NCBI RefSeq assembly: GCF_020884755.1
Contig: NZ_BPWE01000003.1
Coordinates: 186,001 to 250,000, forward strand
DNA length: 64,000 nucleotides
From: Bifidobacterium mizhiense
GTDB lineage: Bacteria; Actinomycetota; Actinomycetes; Actinomycetales; Bifidobacteriaceae
Direction of reading: 5' to 3'
The notes under the pieces were generated by a model. The model had not been told where the DNA came from, ran no database searches, and saw only the letters and a program-made list of their open reading frames with translations. The translations under genes were made by a program, and so were the position numbers. Of this stretch, positions 8,207 to 22,384 are shown piece by piece. The number at the start of each line of letters is the position of its first letter. Within the stretch, counting starts at the first letter, position 1.

Positions 8207-9751
8207 ATGAATGAGATCCTGGTGGCGGGAGTGGACACTTCGACGCAGTCCTGCAAGGTGAGGGTCACCGATGCCCGGACCGGTCGGCTGGTCCGCTTCG
8301 GCAAGGCTCCTCATCCGGCAGGCACCAGCGTTGATCCCATGGCTTGGTGGAAGGCTTTTCAGGAAGCTTCCGCCCAAGCGGGTGGATTGGACGATGTTTC
8401 GGCAATCAGCGTGGGCGGCCAGCAGCATGGCATGGTGTTGCTGGACCACAAAGGGCGGGTGATCAGAGATGCTCTGCTCTGGAACGATACGCGTTCAGCT
8501 CCTGATGCCGATGATCTCATAGTTCGAATGGCTGAGGCCAATATCGGCGAGGCTGAAAGCACCGAGGCAGAGAGTAAAGGGACAACAAACAAGAACCCGG
8601 ATTCAGACCAGGATCTGGCCATGCGGGGCAAGCAAGCCTGGGTACGGGCTGTGGGTTCCTCCCCGGTAGCCTCGCTGACCATCACCAAGGTGGCCTGGGT
8701 CAGCCGGGTGGAGCCGGATAATGCCAAGGCCATCGCGGCCATATGCCTCCCCCACGACTGGCTGAGCTGGGTTATCGCCGGCCATGGTCCCGCGGCCGAC
8801 CCGGAGACTGAACCCGGACTGGAGGATCTCTTCACTGATCGCTCTGATGCCTCCGGCACCGGCTACTACGACCCCGCCGCCGACAGCTACCGGCGTGACC
8901 TGCTGGCCTTGGCCCTGCCCGACGGGATGGCCGAACAGGTCATCCTGCCCAAGGTTCTTGGCCCCCACCAGGTCGGAGCCAAGGCCGACCCCCGCATCGC
9001 CGGCAGGGATGTGCCCGGCGGCTGCATCATCGCGCCGGGCGGCGGCGACAACGCCATGACGGCCCTGGGCCTGGCCATGCAGGTGGGCGACGTCTCCATC
9101 TCCCTGGGAACCTCGGGGGTCGCTGCCGCGGTCAGCCCGGTCCCCGCCTATGACATGAGCGCCTCGGTCACCGGATTTGCCGATGCCACCGGCCACTGGC
9201 TCCCTCTGGCCTGCACCATCAACGCTTCACGCATCCTGGACGCGGGCCTGGCTGCCCTGGGGACGGATTATGACGGTCTTGCCGAATTGGCTGAGAAGTC
9301 ATCGCCGGGGGCCGAGGGCATCACCCTGATCCCCTACTTCGACGGCGAGCGCACCCCGAACCGCCCTGACGCCCATGCCAGGCTGGAGGGGCTGACCCTG
9401 GCCAACACCACGCGCACCAACCTGGCCAGAGCATTCGTGGAGGGCCTGCTCTGCTCCCAGCGTGACTGTCTGGAACTGCTGAAACGACTGGGCACCACGG
9501 TCTCCAGGATCCTTCTGGTCGGCGGGGGCGCCAAGTCCCCAGCGGTCAGAGCCTATGCCCCGGGAATCCTGGGCATGGATGTGCAGCTGCCCCGGCCGGA
9601 CGAGTACGTGGCCATCGGGGCAGCCCGCCAGGCGGCTTGGGCTCTGACTGGAGAAGAGGAGCCTCCCGCCTGGCCGGTGGACATCGAGACCACGCTGACG
9701 GGAGCCCCCTGCGAGCAGGTCTACCAGCAATACCTGCGCTGGCGGGGATGA
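8207..9751 (+). CDS. xylB: Xylulokinase (FGGY family)
   Basis: A 514-aa carbohydrate kinase that phosphorylates D-xylulose for the phosphoketolase pathway. The ATG at 8207 has GGAGG six bases upstream. FGGY features: VDTSTQSCK phosphate loop at the N-terminus, QQHGMVLLD, ALLWNDTRS substrate region, SLGTSGV, and GGGAKSPAVRAY near the C-terminus. A hydrophilic acidic insertion (about residues 108-140, AESTEAESKG and following) is longer than usual. It is divergent from the chvE operon and shares a 240-bp regulatory gap with it. It ends 20 bases before the convergent GH2 gene. Confidence 0.92.
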   Translation: MNEILVAGVDTSTQSCKVRVTDARTGRLVRFGKAPHPAGTSVDPMAWWKAFQEASAQAGGLDDVSAISVGGQQHGMVLLDHKGRVIRDALLWNDTRSAPDADDLIVRMAEANIGEAESTEAESKGTTNKNPDSDQDLAMRGKQAWVRAVGSSPVASLTITKVAWVSRVEPDNAKAIAAICLPHDWLSWVIAGHGPAADPETEPGLEDLFTDRSDASGTGYYDPAADSYRRDLLALALPDGMAEQVILPKVLGPHQVGAKADPRIAGRDVPGGCIIAPGGGDNAMTALGLAMQVGDVSISLGTSGVAAAVSPVPAYDMSASVTGFADATGHWLPLACTINASRILDAGLAALGTDYDGLAELAEKSSPGAEGITLIPYFDGERTPNRPDAHARLEGLTLANTTRTNLARAFVEGLLCSQRDCLELLKRLGTTVSRILLVGGGAKSPAVRAYAPGILGMDVQLPRPDEYVAIGAARQAAWALTGEEEPPAWPVDIETTLTGAPCEQVYQQYLRWRG

Positions 9752-9770
9752 AGGGCCCCGCCAGCCTGAG

Positions 9771-14283
<4,513 letters not shown>

Positions 14284-14522
14284 CCTCGTCGACGCCCGTA
14301 ATCCGGCTCGGTCGACTCATCAAACAAAACTACCTGCCACACGCTTTAGGCGTATATGAACATCGGCCTTTAACCTTAACTTAGACCCTCATCCGCACAA
14401 AACAGTGACTTACAACGCATACGGTTGCAGACGACCATGTTTGAGATCAAGGACCTTGTTATCGTTCACATATAGTCTCCGACGAAGGCTAAAGCCGAAT
14501 ATGGTGAGCCAGAGTGCAGCGG

Positions 14523-15815
14523 TCAGGACTTCTCTCGCAGGAGGGAGGGGTCAGATACGGCGCTGTAGGAGCTTCCGCCGACAGGCTTGACGGCGATGCA
14601 CTCGCTGATGCCCCTGTCCTGCAACCAGCTGCTATCCGCCGCGTGCAGGGAGGTGACCAGTGTCGGCCTTGCACCTTGACGGCTGAGTTCCATCCACTTG
14701 TTGAAGATGGACCCGCCGGGCGCACAGGCAGATCTGAGCAGGGGATCATCATGCTCATCCACATCCACGACAAGAGCCGTGGACCTGGGCTGAGAACCCT
14801 CCTTGCCGGAGTAGTCCTTCACCGCCTGGGCGAAAGCCTGGCCTATGGGCTTGAGGTGCTTCTCTTGGTCGAACAGACCCAACTGATGCTCAAAGGGTGG
14901 AAAATCACCGAATTGCTGGTCGACGTCATGCGAACACCACCAGGTGATGCCGAAGATATCGCTGCAATCGAGGGCATGTTCCACCGAAGACCTGCAAAAG
15001 TCAGCGGCCTGCCCTGCGTCCATCACATTGAGCGGGGCACCAACCTCCTGCAGCCAAACCCGCCGATGTGGCTGACTGGCAAAGGCCTTCGACAGTTCCA
15101 CCAGGTACTCGGCATGCCGCGTGCTCTCCTCGGCCAGGGGGCCGGACTCCTGAGCGGCGCCGTTGAAAACCCAGGAATGAATGCAGGTCATGTCTCCGAT
15201 GTTGGACGCATATCTTGGCAGAAAGGCGTGGCCGTCCTGATACCAGGTCGCATCATTTTCGGAATGCAGGAGCACACGCCCTTCCTGGGCTGCCCTCTCC
15301 TTCAAGGGAGTCAGCAGCTCCAGCAGCCAGTCTTCAGCCTCCTTGGAGGTGGCGGGCATTCGACGCGGATGGACACGATCGGTGAACTGGTTGCATTCGT
15401 TGCCAATGGTCAGACCACGGAAATGCGACAGATCCGCCAAGGCTTCATAAACCGAAGCGACCAGTCGGGCCTGCGCCTGAATAGCGTCCGGATCCGTAAA
15501 CATATTGGTTTCGTGCCATGAGACCAGCCATGAGGGCACGAAATCAAAACTGGACATGTGTCCTTGAATCACATCCGAATAGACATCCAACCCTCGCTCA
15601 TCCGCCAGGGCGGCCATGTGCCTCAGGTCGTCCAGGGCGGCACCGTTGATCCAGGTCCTGTTGGGCTGGAGCAGCGTCCACAGCGGGAAGATGCGGATAT
15701 GATCCAGCCCAATGGAAGCAATGTCGTCAAGGTCTTTGGCGACAGCATCCCAATCCGGATGCAGCCAGAAATAGAACCAGTTGTGGGAGGGGGTGTAATT
15801 GACTCCAAATTTCAT
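14523..15815 (-). CDS. Clan GH-A glycoside hydrolase, GH5_18-like (probable beta-mannosidase)
   Basis: A 430-aa cytoplasmic enzyme, no signal peptide. The ATG at 15815 has AAGGAA upstream and begins eight bases after the permease stop. The barrel starts GVNYTPSHNWFYFW. The acid/base is Glu140 in IGNECNQF and the likely nucleophile Glu257 in WLQEVGAP, the spacing expected of clan GH-A. Bifidobacterial GH5_18 enzymes cleave the Man-beta1,4-GlcNAc core of N-glycans and sit with GH38 mannosidases and an ABC importer, as here. The subfamily call rests on this context and overall look rather than on an alignment. Confidence 0.62.
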   Translation of the reverse strand: MKFGVNYTPSHNWFYFWLHPDWDAVAKDLDDIASIGLDHIRIFPLWTLLQPNRTWINGAALDDLRHMAALADERGLDVYSDVIQGHMSSFDFVPSWLVSWHETNMFTDPDAIQAQARLVASVYEALADLSHFRGLTIGNECNQFTDRVHPRRMPATSKEAEDWLLELLTPLKERAAQEGRVLLHSENDATWYQDGHAFLPRYASNIGDMTCIHSWVFNGAAQESGPLAEESTRHAEYLVELSKAFASQPHRRVWLQEVGAPLNVMDAGQAADFCRSSVEHALDCSDIFGITWWCSHDVDQQFGDFPPFEHQLGLFDQEKHLKPIGQAFAQAVKDYSGKEGSQPRSTALVVDVDEHDDPLLRSACAPGGSIFNKWMELSRQGARPTLVTSLHAADSSWLQDRGISECIAVKPVGGSSYSAVSDPSLLREKS

Positions 15816-15822
15816 GATGATG

Positions 15823-16662
15823 CTATTCCTTGATGCCACCCTGTTCCAGACCACGGAAGAAGTAGCGTTGGAAGCAGGCGAAGAAGACCAGAATCGGTAT
15901 CAGGGAGACCAGGGCCCCCGCTGCTATCAATCTGGGATCCGAAATGAACATGCCCTTGAGTCGGTTCATGCCCAGTGTGAGCGTGTAGTTTGACTCGTCG
16001 GAGATGACGATCAGGGGCCAGAGGAAATCATTCCAGGCGCCCACGAAGGCGAAGATGCCGACGACGGTCATGGTGCCTTTGACCTGAGGCACGCAAATCC
16101 GGTAGAACCGCTGCCAAAGATTGGCACCGTCCACCTCGGCCGCCTCCTCAAGCTCGTCCGGAATGCTCTTGAAGGCGTTGGTCATGAGCAGAATGTTCAC
16201 GGCGCCCACCATGCCTGGCAGGGCAACAGCCAACAGGGTGTTCTGCAGGCCGACGCTTCTGACGATCAGGAACTGGGAGATGACCACACCCTCGACGGGG
16301 ATGACCATGGTGCCCATGAAAATCGTGAAGAGCAGGTTGCGCCCGCGCCACTTGAGCCGGCCCAGAGCATATCCGGCCATGGTCGAGAAGATGACGTTGC
16401 CACCGATCGAAAGAATGGCAACGATCACCGTGTTCAGCATGTACCGGAAGACCGGAACCTGCCTGAAAACGGATAGGTAATTATCCCAGGTGGGCGTCTT
16501 CGGAATGATATAGGGCGGAACCGCATAGACGTTGTCGCCCTTGCCCTTGAAGGAGAGCGACAGCTCCCAGACGAAGGGCCCCACCAGCAGGATGAAGACC
16601 AGTATGAGTACAAGGTACTGGACGACCTTGCCGACTGTGACTTTGGAGTGACCGCTTTTCAT
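15823..16662 (-). CDS. Carbohydrate ABC transporter permease (MalG/CUT1 type)
   Basis: A 279-aa inner-membrane permease with six hydrophobic segments and the EAA loop EELEEAAEVDGANLWQRF that contacts the ATPase. It pairs with the permease upstream, whose stop it overlaps by four bases. No ATPase gene is present in the operon, so a shared MsmK-type ATPase encoded elsewhere must energise it, as is common for CUT1 systems. Confidence 0.9.
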   Translation of the reverse strand: MKSGHSKVTVGKVVQYLVLILVFILLVGPFVWELSLSFKGKGDNVYAVPPYIIPKTPTWDNYLSVFRQVPVFRYMLNTVIVAILSIGGNVIFSTMAGYALGRLKWRGRNLLFTIFMGTMVIPVEGVVISQFLIVRSVGLQNTLLAVALPGMVGAVNILLMTNAFKSIPDELEEAAEVDGANLWQRFYRICVPQVKGTMTVVGIFAFVGAWNDFLWPLIVISDESNYTLTLGMNRLKGMFISDPRLIAAGALVSLIPILVFFACFQRYFFRGLEQGGIKE

Positions 16663-17630
16663 GAGTCCTCCCCCCGCTTCTGGATGATCTGCTGCAGAAT
16701 CAGCATGGCTCCGACCACAACCAGGACAATCAGCGACAGCGCGCTGGCGTAGCCTGTTCTGGCCTGGATACCAGTGCCCTCCTTCTGGATGAGCATGGAC
16801 ATGGTGATGTCCTCGCCGCCGGGACCAGCCGTGCCGTTGGTGAGCACGTAGATCTCGTTGAACACACGGAAGGCCGCGATGGTGGACAGCATCATGATCA
16901 GCACGATGGTGGATCTCACTCCTGGAATGGTGACATAGAGGAATTGCCTTACCGGGCCGGTCCCATCCAGCGATGCTGCCTCGTACAGGGAGGCGTCAAT
17001 GTTGGCCAAGGCGGTCAGGTAGATGACCATGTAGTATCCCAGACCCAGCCAGATGGTGACGAACATGGATGTGAACAGTATCAGCCAGCGATCACTGAGG
17101 AATGGGATCGGGCTGTGGATGATGTGCAAGGACTCCAGAACCGAGTTGACCAGCCCCTTGGGATCCAGCAGGTTGGTCCAGATCATTCCCACCACCACGG
17201 CCGACATGACCACGGGAGTGTAGAAGGAGGTTCTGAAGAACCCCATGATCCTGGAGTTCCCCTTGACCAGGTTGGCCAAAATCAATGGAAGAATCACCAT
17301 AAAGGGGACCACGCAGACCACGTACAGGGTGGAATTGAGCAGCGCGGTCCAGAAATAGTCGTCATGCACGATCGCCACGAAGTTCTGGATGCCGATGAAC
17401 TTGCCCGGTCGCAGCAGCGTGGAATCGGTAAAGGCCAGCCGGCAGGTATTCAGCGCAGCAACGATGACGAATATGAATACGATGGCAAAGGCCGGGAAGA
17501 CGAACAGGTAGGGGGCGAGGGTCGTGGTCCAATGGGTCCCCTTGCCGCCTTGCCCCCCGGCTTGAGACCCGCCGGGCCGGCCGAGGGCAGAAGCCTTCGG
17601 CCGGACGGCGGAAGAGTCAACGCGGCTCAT
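16659..17630 (-). CDS. Carbohydrate ABC transporter permease (MalF/CUT1 type)
   Basis: A 323-aa partner permease with a Gly/Lys-rich cytoplasmic N-terminus (about 30 residues) and six membrane segments. The EAA loop is at LYEAASLDGTGPVRQFLYVTIP. It begins two bases after the stop of the binding-protein gene. It forms a heterodimer with the next gene to import an oligosaccharide, probably a mannose-containing one given the flanking GH38 and GH5-like genes. Confidence 0.9.
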   Translation of the reverse strand: MSRVDSSAVRPKASALGRPGGSQAGGQGGKGTHWTTTLAPYLFVFPAFAIVFIFVIVAALNTCRLAFTDSTLLRPGKFIGIQNFVAIVHDDYFWTALLNSTLYVVCVVPFMVILPLILANLVKGNSRIMGFFRTSFYTPVVMSAVVVGMIWTNLLDPKGLVNSVLESLHIIHSPIPFLSDRWLILFTSMFVTIWLGLGYYMVIYLTALANIDASLYEAASLDGTGPVRQFLYVTIPGVRSTIVLIMMLSTIAAFRVFNEIYVLTNGTAGPGGEDITMSMLIQKEGTGIQARTGYASALSLIVLVVVGAMLILQQIIQKRGEDS

Positions 17631-17632
17631 AG

Positions 17633-18934
17633 TTACTGCAGCTTCTCGTTGGCGTACTTGACGGCCTTGTCCAAGGACTCCTTAGCGGTCTGCTTGCCTT
17701 GCAGAGCCAGAGCGGCCTGCTGTTGCAGGTAGTCCTTGCCATTGGCATCGGTGAACTCGGCAGGACGGCTTGAGTAACCGGTCTTTACGGAGTTCAGAGT
17801 GACCTTCAGGGCCTTGCCTTGAACATCACTGGTGTCGATGTTGGCGTAGTAGGGATCATCAAGACCGCCCTTGCTGGAGGGGAAGGTGTTGGACTTCTTG
17901 GCGAATGCCAGCTGGTTCTTGGCATTGGTCACATATTGGACGAAGTCCAGGGCGAGCGTCTTGTTCTTGGTCTGGGCGTTGACAGCCAGCATCTCATAGG
18001 CCAGGCTGGCGGACTTGCCCTCATCGCTGATCTTGGTACCCACAGCCAGATGCTTGTAGAGGTCAGGAGAGTTCTGCTTGAAGTCCGCCGCCGAGTAGGC
18101 GCTGCCGCCCATGGCCACGATGGAGCCCTTCTGGAAGAACTCGCCCTGCTGAGACCACTGTGCGCTCAGGGCCTCCGGCGGAATTCCCTTCTTGTTGAAC
18201 AGGTCGACGAAGCGCTGCAGGTGCTTGACGGCCTTGGGGGAATTGAAGATGTACTTGGTGTGGTCCTTGTTCATAATTGGGATGCCAGCCGACGCATAGT
18301 CATCGACAGCACCACCCAGCATGGTGGACATGTAGGCTCCGCAGCCGCTCTTGACCATGGTGTCCGCCTGGGAGAAGTAGTCGTCCCAGGTCACCGGCAG
18401 CTTATTGGGATCCAGCCCGCACTTCTGCATGAGCTCGGTATTGTAATAGGTGGGTCCATCGTTGACGTACCAGGGGAATCCGTAGGCACCCTCTTCGATG
18501 TCCTTGCCCTTGAAGGTCACCGCATCCCAGGCGTTCTTGTAATAGTTGTTTTGGGCCTTGGGAGCTTCCTTGCTGATGTTCATCAGGGCCCCGGCCTTGG
18601 CCAGACCGTACATCAGGGAGGGACCGGCATCGATGATGTCGGGCAGGGAATTGGCTGCTGCGTCGGCGGACAGCTTCTGCTCATAGTTGTCCGAGGGCTG
18701 GTCGATCCACTTGATGGTGGTGCCGGGATGCGACTTCTCGTAGGCCGAAATCAGGTTTTTGAAGTACGGCGTGTACTTGTCGTTCTTCAGATTCCAGGTC
18801 TGGAAGGAGATCTCGCCCGACGGCTTGCCGTCTTTAGACCCGCCTGAACTGCTGTTGCTTCCACCGCACGCCGCCAGCGAACCCGCCATGGCAGTCGCGC
18901 AGATCAGTACTGCTACCTTCTTCAGTGCTCTCAT
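17633..18934 (-). CDS. Carbohydrate-binding lipoprotein (CUT1 family)
   Basis: A 433-aa extracellular binding protein. The ATG at 18934 follows AGAAAGGAAG; the signal peptide ends in lipobox LAAC before GGSNSSSGG. The domain (ISFQTWNLKNDKYTPYFKN and AAANSLPDIIDAG) is of the family 1 extracellular solute-binding type. It delivers the substrate to the two permeases downstream. A strong stem-loop lies in the gap before it. Confidence 0.9.
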   Translation of the reverse strand: MRALKKVAVLICATAMAGSLAACGGSNSSSGGSKDGKPSGEISFQTWNLKNDKYTPYFKNLISAYEKSHPGTTIKWIDQPSDNYEQKLSADAAANSLPDIIDAGPSLMYGLAKAGALMNISKEAPKAQNNYYKNAWDAVTFKGKDIEEGAYGFPWYVNDGPTYYNTELMQKCGLDPNKLPVTWDDYFSQADTMVKSGCGAYMSTMLGGAVDDYASAGIPIMNKDHTKYIFNSPKAVKHLQRFVDLFNKKGIPPEALSAQWSQQGEFFQKGSIVAMGGSAYSAADFKQNSPDLYKHLAVGTKISDEGKSASLAYEMLAVNAQTKNKTLALDFVQYVTNAKNQLAFAKKSNTFPSSKGGLDDPYYANIDTSDVQGKALKVTLNSVKTGYSSRPAEFTDANGKDYLQQQAALALQGKQTAKESLDKAVKYANEKLQ

Positions 18935-18978
18935 CGGAGCTTCCTTTCTGTTTTTACTACTCACTTCTTTGTGGAGCT

Positions 18979-19014
18979 TCCGGCCGGTCCAAATTGACGA
19001 ACGAACCGGCCGGA
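18979..19014 (-). terminator. GC-rich stem-loop between mannosidase and binding-protein genes
   Basis: Stem TCCGGCCGGT/ACCGGCCGGA with a 16-base loop, in the 102-base gap after the GH38 stop. No T run follows, so it may be an mRNA processing or partial termination signal that sets the ratio of binding protein to enzyme rather than a full terminator. Confidence 0.5.
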
Positions 19015-19036
19015 CAGACACCCATGGTCAGGCGAT

Positions 19037-22000
19037 TCAGCGCCTGGAGAGTCTCAAGGTGGTGAATTGGAAGGGAACCAGATCCAACAGGGCCCCATCG
19101 GCTTGTGCCCCCTGCTCGGAGCACAGGCCTGGTCGCACACCCTCGGGCACAGGACCGTCCTCCAGGGAGTTGGTCTCTTTCACGGTCGCCCCCTGCAGGA
19201 CGGACCCTGTGTGCAGCCTGGCCTTGGAGGGCGAAGAATCCGGGTTATAGACCCTGACAATCACATCACCGCTGTCGTCATCAGCCGTCTTGATCCAGTC
19301 GATGACGGTGGTGCCCTGAATATCCTCGACACCAGCCAGCGGCTCAACGGCAGGCAATCCATGATGGAAGACCGGGGCGTTGAGGGCATAGGCTGCTTGG
19401 AGGATGTCAGCCTGGGTGTCCCCAGGGACGATGGACCAGGCAAAGCTGTGCTTGCCCCTATCGGTATGCGGATCCGGAAAGACCGGAGCGGATAGCAGGG
19501 TCAATCTGACCAAGGTGCCTGCCTCTTTGCCAGCCTTCTCGTCGTAGTGGATCGGTGTGGTGTCACCGCCGTATGTCGAAGCGTTGACCACACCAACAGC
19601 AAGGTCGTCGTCGCTGATTCTGACGAATCGGTGCGTGCAGCTCTCGAACTGGGCCTCTTCAGCAGCATTGTTCTTCTGGATAGGCCTATCGATGAAGCCA
19701 TACTGGCACTCGAATTGCGCGTATCTGGCCTGAACGGCGACGGGGATGTCCACCTTGAGCAGCTGCTCGTCCTGATGCCAGTCCACATCAGCAGTGAAGT
19801 CCAGCTGCCTGCCGCCGGGAGTCAGCCCGATCGTGGTGACGATTGTGGTTTCGCCATGCCGGCGCGATACCCGAACACCGGAATCCAAGGCCTCAATGGT
19901 GACTGGGTCATCGACCGGAGAAGCGGTCAGCAGGGCATCACGCTCCAGATCCCAGGCATCCCACATATAGGGCTCGTCCTTGAAGAGCTCGTAACCGCCC
20001 ACCGAGGAGCCTTGCGGGACCAGGTCCCTACCAGAAGTCCTGTCGAGAATGGAATGAACCTCGCCATCCGAAGCGACGACGGCCCGGATAAGTCCGTTGT
20101 CCATGACGAATCCGTCGCCCTCTTGGCTGACTTGGACAGGCTTGATACCCTCGGGGCCTTCCTGGGCCTGGACTGGTCCGACGGGCTCCCAAGCCGTTTG
20201 GCCCCTGCCGTCCATGGGCACCAGCCTGGCATCAGACACCATGGGTGCTTGCGGCTGGGCGGAGGCTATAACGCGGGCAGCCTCGTCGCCGATCTGCTCC
20301 AGACGGGCGATATCCCTGCGATAGTCCTCCCTGGCCAGCCTATGGACCCAGGAGATGGCGGACCCTGGAAGAATGTCGTGGAACTGGTTGAGCAGCAACG
20401 TGCGCCAGATTTGGTCCAGCTCCTGACGGGGGTAGGTGTACGAGTCATCGACCAAGCCGGCGTAGGCGCAGAGGTATTCGACCGTGCGCAGCATGGCCTC
20501 CTCCTGCCGGCAGCCCCGCTTCATATCCTGCTGGGAGGTCAGGGTCTTGCGGTGCAGCTCCAGATAGAGCTCGCCCTTCCAGACGGGCATTTCGGAACCA
20601 GCCTCCGCGCGGATCTCTTCCTCGGACTCGCGGAAGAAGTCTGCAGGAGCCTGATACCGCACCTTGGCCGATCCCTCCACGTCATGCAGGCGCTCATAGC
20701 GTCCCAGCATCTCCCTGGTGGTGCCGCCACCGCCATCGCCATAGCCGAACAGCACCAAGGCCCTGGTCGAGATGTCCTTGTCCTGGTAGTTTTCTTCGGA
20801 GTGGTTGAGCTCGCGGGCCGTCATGCTTGAGGCATAGGTATCCATGGGAGGGAAATGCGTGAAGATGGCCGTGCCGTCAATGCCCTGCCAATCAAAGGTA
20901 TGATGCGGGAATTTGGTCGTATCATTCCAGGAAATCTTCTGCGAAAGGAAGGAAGTCATTCCTGCACGGCGGGCAATCTGCGGGAATTGGCCCGTGTAGC
21001 CGAAGCTGTCCGGCTCCCAGACCACGGTCGTATCCATCCCCAGATGCTCACGGTAATACCGTTTGCCATAGGTGAACTGACGGGTCAGCGACTCCCCTGA
21101 GGGCAGCATGCCGTCAGACTCAACCCACATCCCCCCGACGGGGATGAACCTGCCTTCTTGGATGCGCTGCTTGACGCGTGCGAAGAGATCGGGATGATCC
21201 TCCTCCAGCCATGCATACTGCTGGGGCGAGCTCATGGCATAGATGAATTGAGGATCGCGCTCCATCAGGGCGAGCATGTTCGAAACAGTCCGCGCTACCT
21301 TGCGTCGGGTCTCCCGCTTGGGCCAGAGCCAGGCGGAGTCGATATGGGAATGACCCACTGCCGCATGGTCCAGGGCACTGGGGGTCGCCGGCACCGCCAG
21401 CACACCTGCCAGGGCCTGTCGAGCCGGCCCTAATGTGCTCAGGTCACGCTCGTCATAGATATTCAGCGAACGCTGCAGCGCCTTGCCCAGACGCCAGTAC
21501 CGTGGCTGGCTCTGGTCGCATTCGCGGATCAGCTGGGCCGTGACCTCAAGATCCATGTAGTAGTTCCATGCCTCATGGTCAAAATGGCAGACGTCCATCT
21601 GCTTGAGGACGTTGGGCTCATCGGCGCGACCGGTGGTTCCCTCCCCCAGCTGCGTCTCCACGAATGCGGGGGTGCCAAGCAGGAGCGGATTGCAGGCCGC
21701 TTCCAGATAGATGGTAAAGGTTCCATCAGGGTTGATGACCGAAGTCTCGTCACGGGTCGGATTCCCGTCCAGATCGGTCCCATCGAGCGGAATCCAACGG
21801 TTGCGGGGATTGACGGCCTTGATGATCGATCCATCGCTCCTGTAGGCCTGGGCTTCAAAATGGCCACCGGGCGCATCAGGATGCCAGCCCAGATCAACCA
21901 CCAGCTCAATCGGGCCCTTGGCGGCCCAGTCGGCATCAACTCGGCCGGTCACCTCCATCCAGGTGGTCCCCCAGGTTGTGCCCCAGGTATCCCCCAGGGA

Positions 22001-22186
22001 GAGAGGCTGGAAGTCCACGCTCTTGCTCTGTAATTTTCCGAAGAACTCCGATGACGGTATCGGTTCCCCGGAAATGACGAAAGAGCGGACTTGGACCTGG
22101 CCTACAGGCCGCTCAATCTTCGGTAGCACGCGTTGACGCATGACACGGTCGCACTTGTCAAGCACGCGTTCTATCTTCAGCTGCAT
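19037..22186 (-). CDS. GH38 alpha-mannosidase
   Basis: A 1049-aa cytoplasmic enzyme that removes alpha-linked mannose. The ATG at 22186 has GAGGAGG eight bases upstream; a GTG at 22192 is too close to that site. GH38 signs: VGHSHIDSAWLWP with the His-x-Asp zinc ligands, WEPDSFGYTGQFPQ carrying the nucleophile Asp, FGYGDGGGG and the late zinc-binding stretch LNQFHDILPGS. A small in-frame repeat (TWGTTWGTTW) lies near residue 70. First gene of the mannoside cassette, with TATAAT and a palindromic operator upstream. Confidence 0.93.
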   Translation of the reverse strand: MQLKIERVLDKCDRVMRQRVLPKIERPVGQVQVRSFVISGEPIPSSEFFGKLQSKSVDFQPLSLGDTWGTTWGTTWMEVTGRVDADWAAKGPIELVVDLGWHPDAPGGHFEAQAYRSDGSIIKAVNPRNRWIPLDGTDLDGNPTRDETSVINPDGTFTIYLEAACNPLLLGTPAFVETQLGEGTTGRADEPNVLKQMDVCHFDHEAWNYYMDLEVTAQLIRECDQSQPRYWRLGKALQRSLNIYDERDLSTLGPARQALAGVLAVPATPSALDHAAVGHSHIDSAWLWPKRETRRKVARTVSNMLALMERDPQFIYAMSSPQQYAWLEEDHPDLFARVKQRIQEGRFIPVGGMWVESDGMLPSGESLTRQFTYGKRYYREHLGMDTTVVWEPDSFGYTGQFPQIARRAGMTSFLSQKISWNDTTKFPHHTFDWQGIDGTAIFTHFPPMDTYASSMTARELNHSEENYQDKDISTRALVLFGYGDGGGGTTREMLGRYERLHDVEGSAKVRYQAPADFFRESEEEIRAEAGSEMPVWKGELYLELHRKTLTSQQDMKRGCRQEEAMLRTVEYLCAYAGLVDDSYTYPRQELDQIWRTLLLNQFHDILPGSAISWVHRLAREDYRRDIARLEQIGDEAARVIASAQPQAPMVSDARLVPMDGRGQTAWEPVGPVQAQEGPEGIKPVQVSQEGDGFVMDNGLIRAVVASDGEVHSILDRTSGRDLVPQGSSVGGYELFKDEPYMWDAWDLERDALLTASPVDDPVTIEALDSGVRVSRRHGETTIVTTIGLTPGGRQLDFTADVDWHQDEQLLKVDIPVAVQARYAQFECQYGFIDRPIQKNNAAEEAQFESCTHRFVRISDDDLAVGVVNASTYGGDTTPIHYDEKAGKEAGTLVRLTLLSAPVFPDPHTDRGKHSFAWSIVPGDTQADILQAAYALNAPVFHHGLPAVEPLAGVEDIQGTTVIDWIKTADDDSGDVIVRVYNPDSSPSKARLHTGSVLQGATVKETNSLEDGPVPEGVRPGLCSEQGAQADGALLDLVPFQFTTLRLSRR

Positions 22187-22222
22187 CCTCACAACCTCCT
22201 CGTAGGTCCGCTTCGCATCTCT

Positions 22223-22247
22223 ACTAAAGCGGTTTAGTTCGATTATA
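22223..22247 (-). promoter_or_regulatory. GH38 operon promoter (-10) with LacI-type operator
   Basis: On the minus strand a TATAAT hexamer (22247-22242) is followed after three bases by the near-perfect palindrome ACTAAACCGCTTTAGT (22238-22223), where a repressor would block initiation. The CG-centred arrangement with CTAAA arms is typical of LacI-family operators. No clear -35 hexamer is seen at 17 bases. No LacI gene adjoins it; the nearest is at 13123-14283. Confidence 0.65.
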
Positions 22248-22327
22248 CTCCTCTCTGGTCCAGGCGATAGGGCTCAGATAAAATTGGCGTGTCATACCCG
22301 GCAAACATGTCTGCCTTGGTCAGCACA

Positions 22328-22348
22328 TAAAAAAGCCCCGCGGGCTTT
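22328..22348 (-). terminator. Rho-independent terminator of xylA
   Basis: Minus-strand stem AAAGCCC-GCG-GGGCTTT followed by a run of T, 37 bases past the xylA stop. A textbook intrinsic terminator. Confidence 0.85.
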
Positions 22349-22384
22349 CACTCGCGGAGCCAAACGACGATAGCCGGCTACAGC

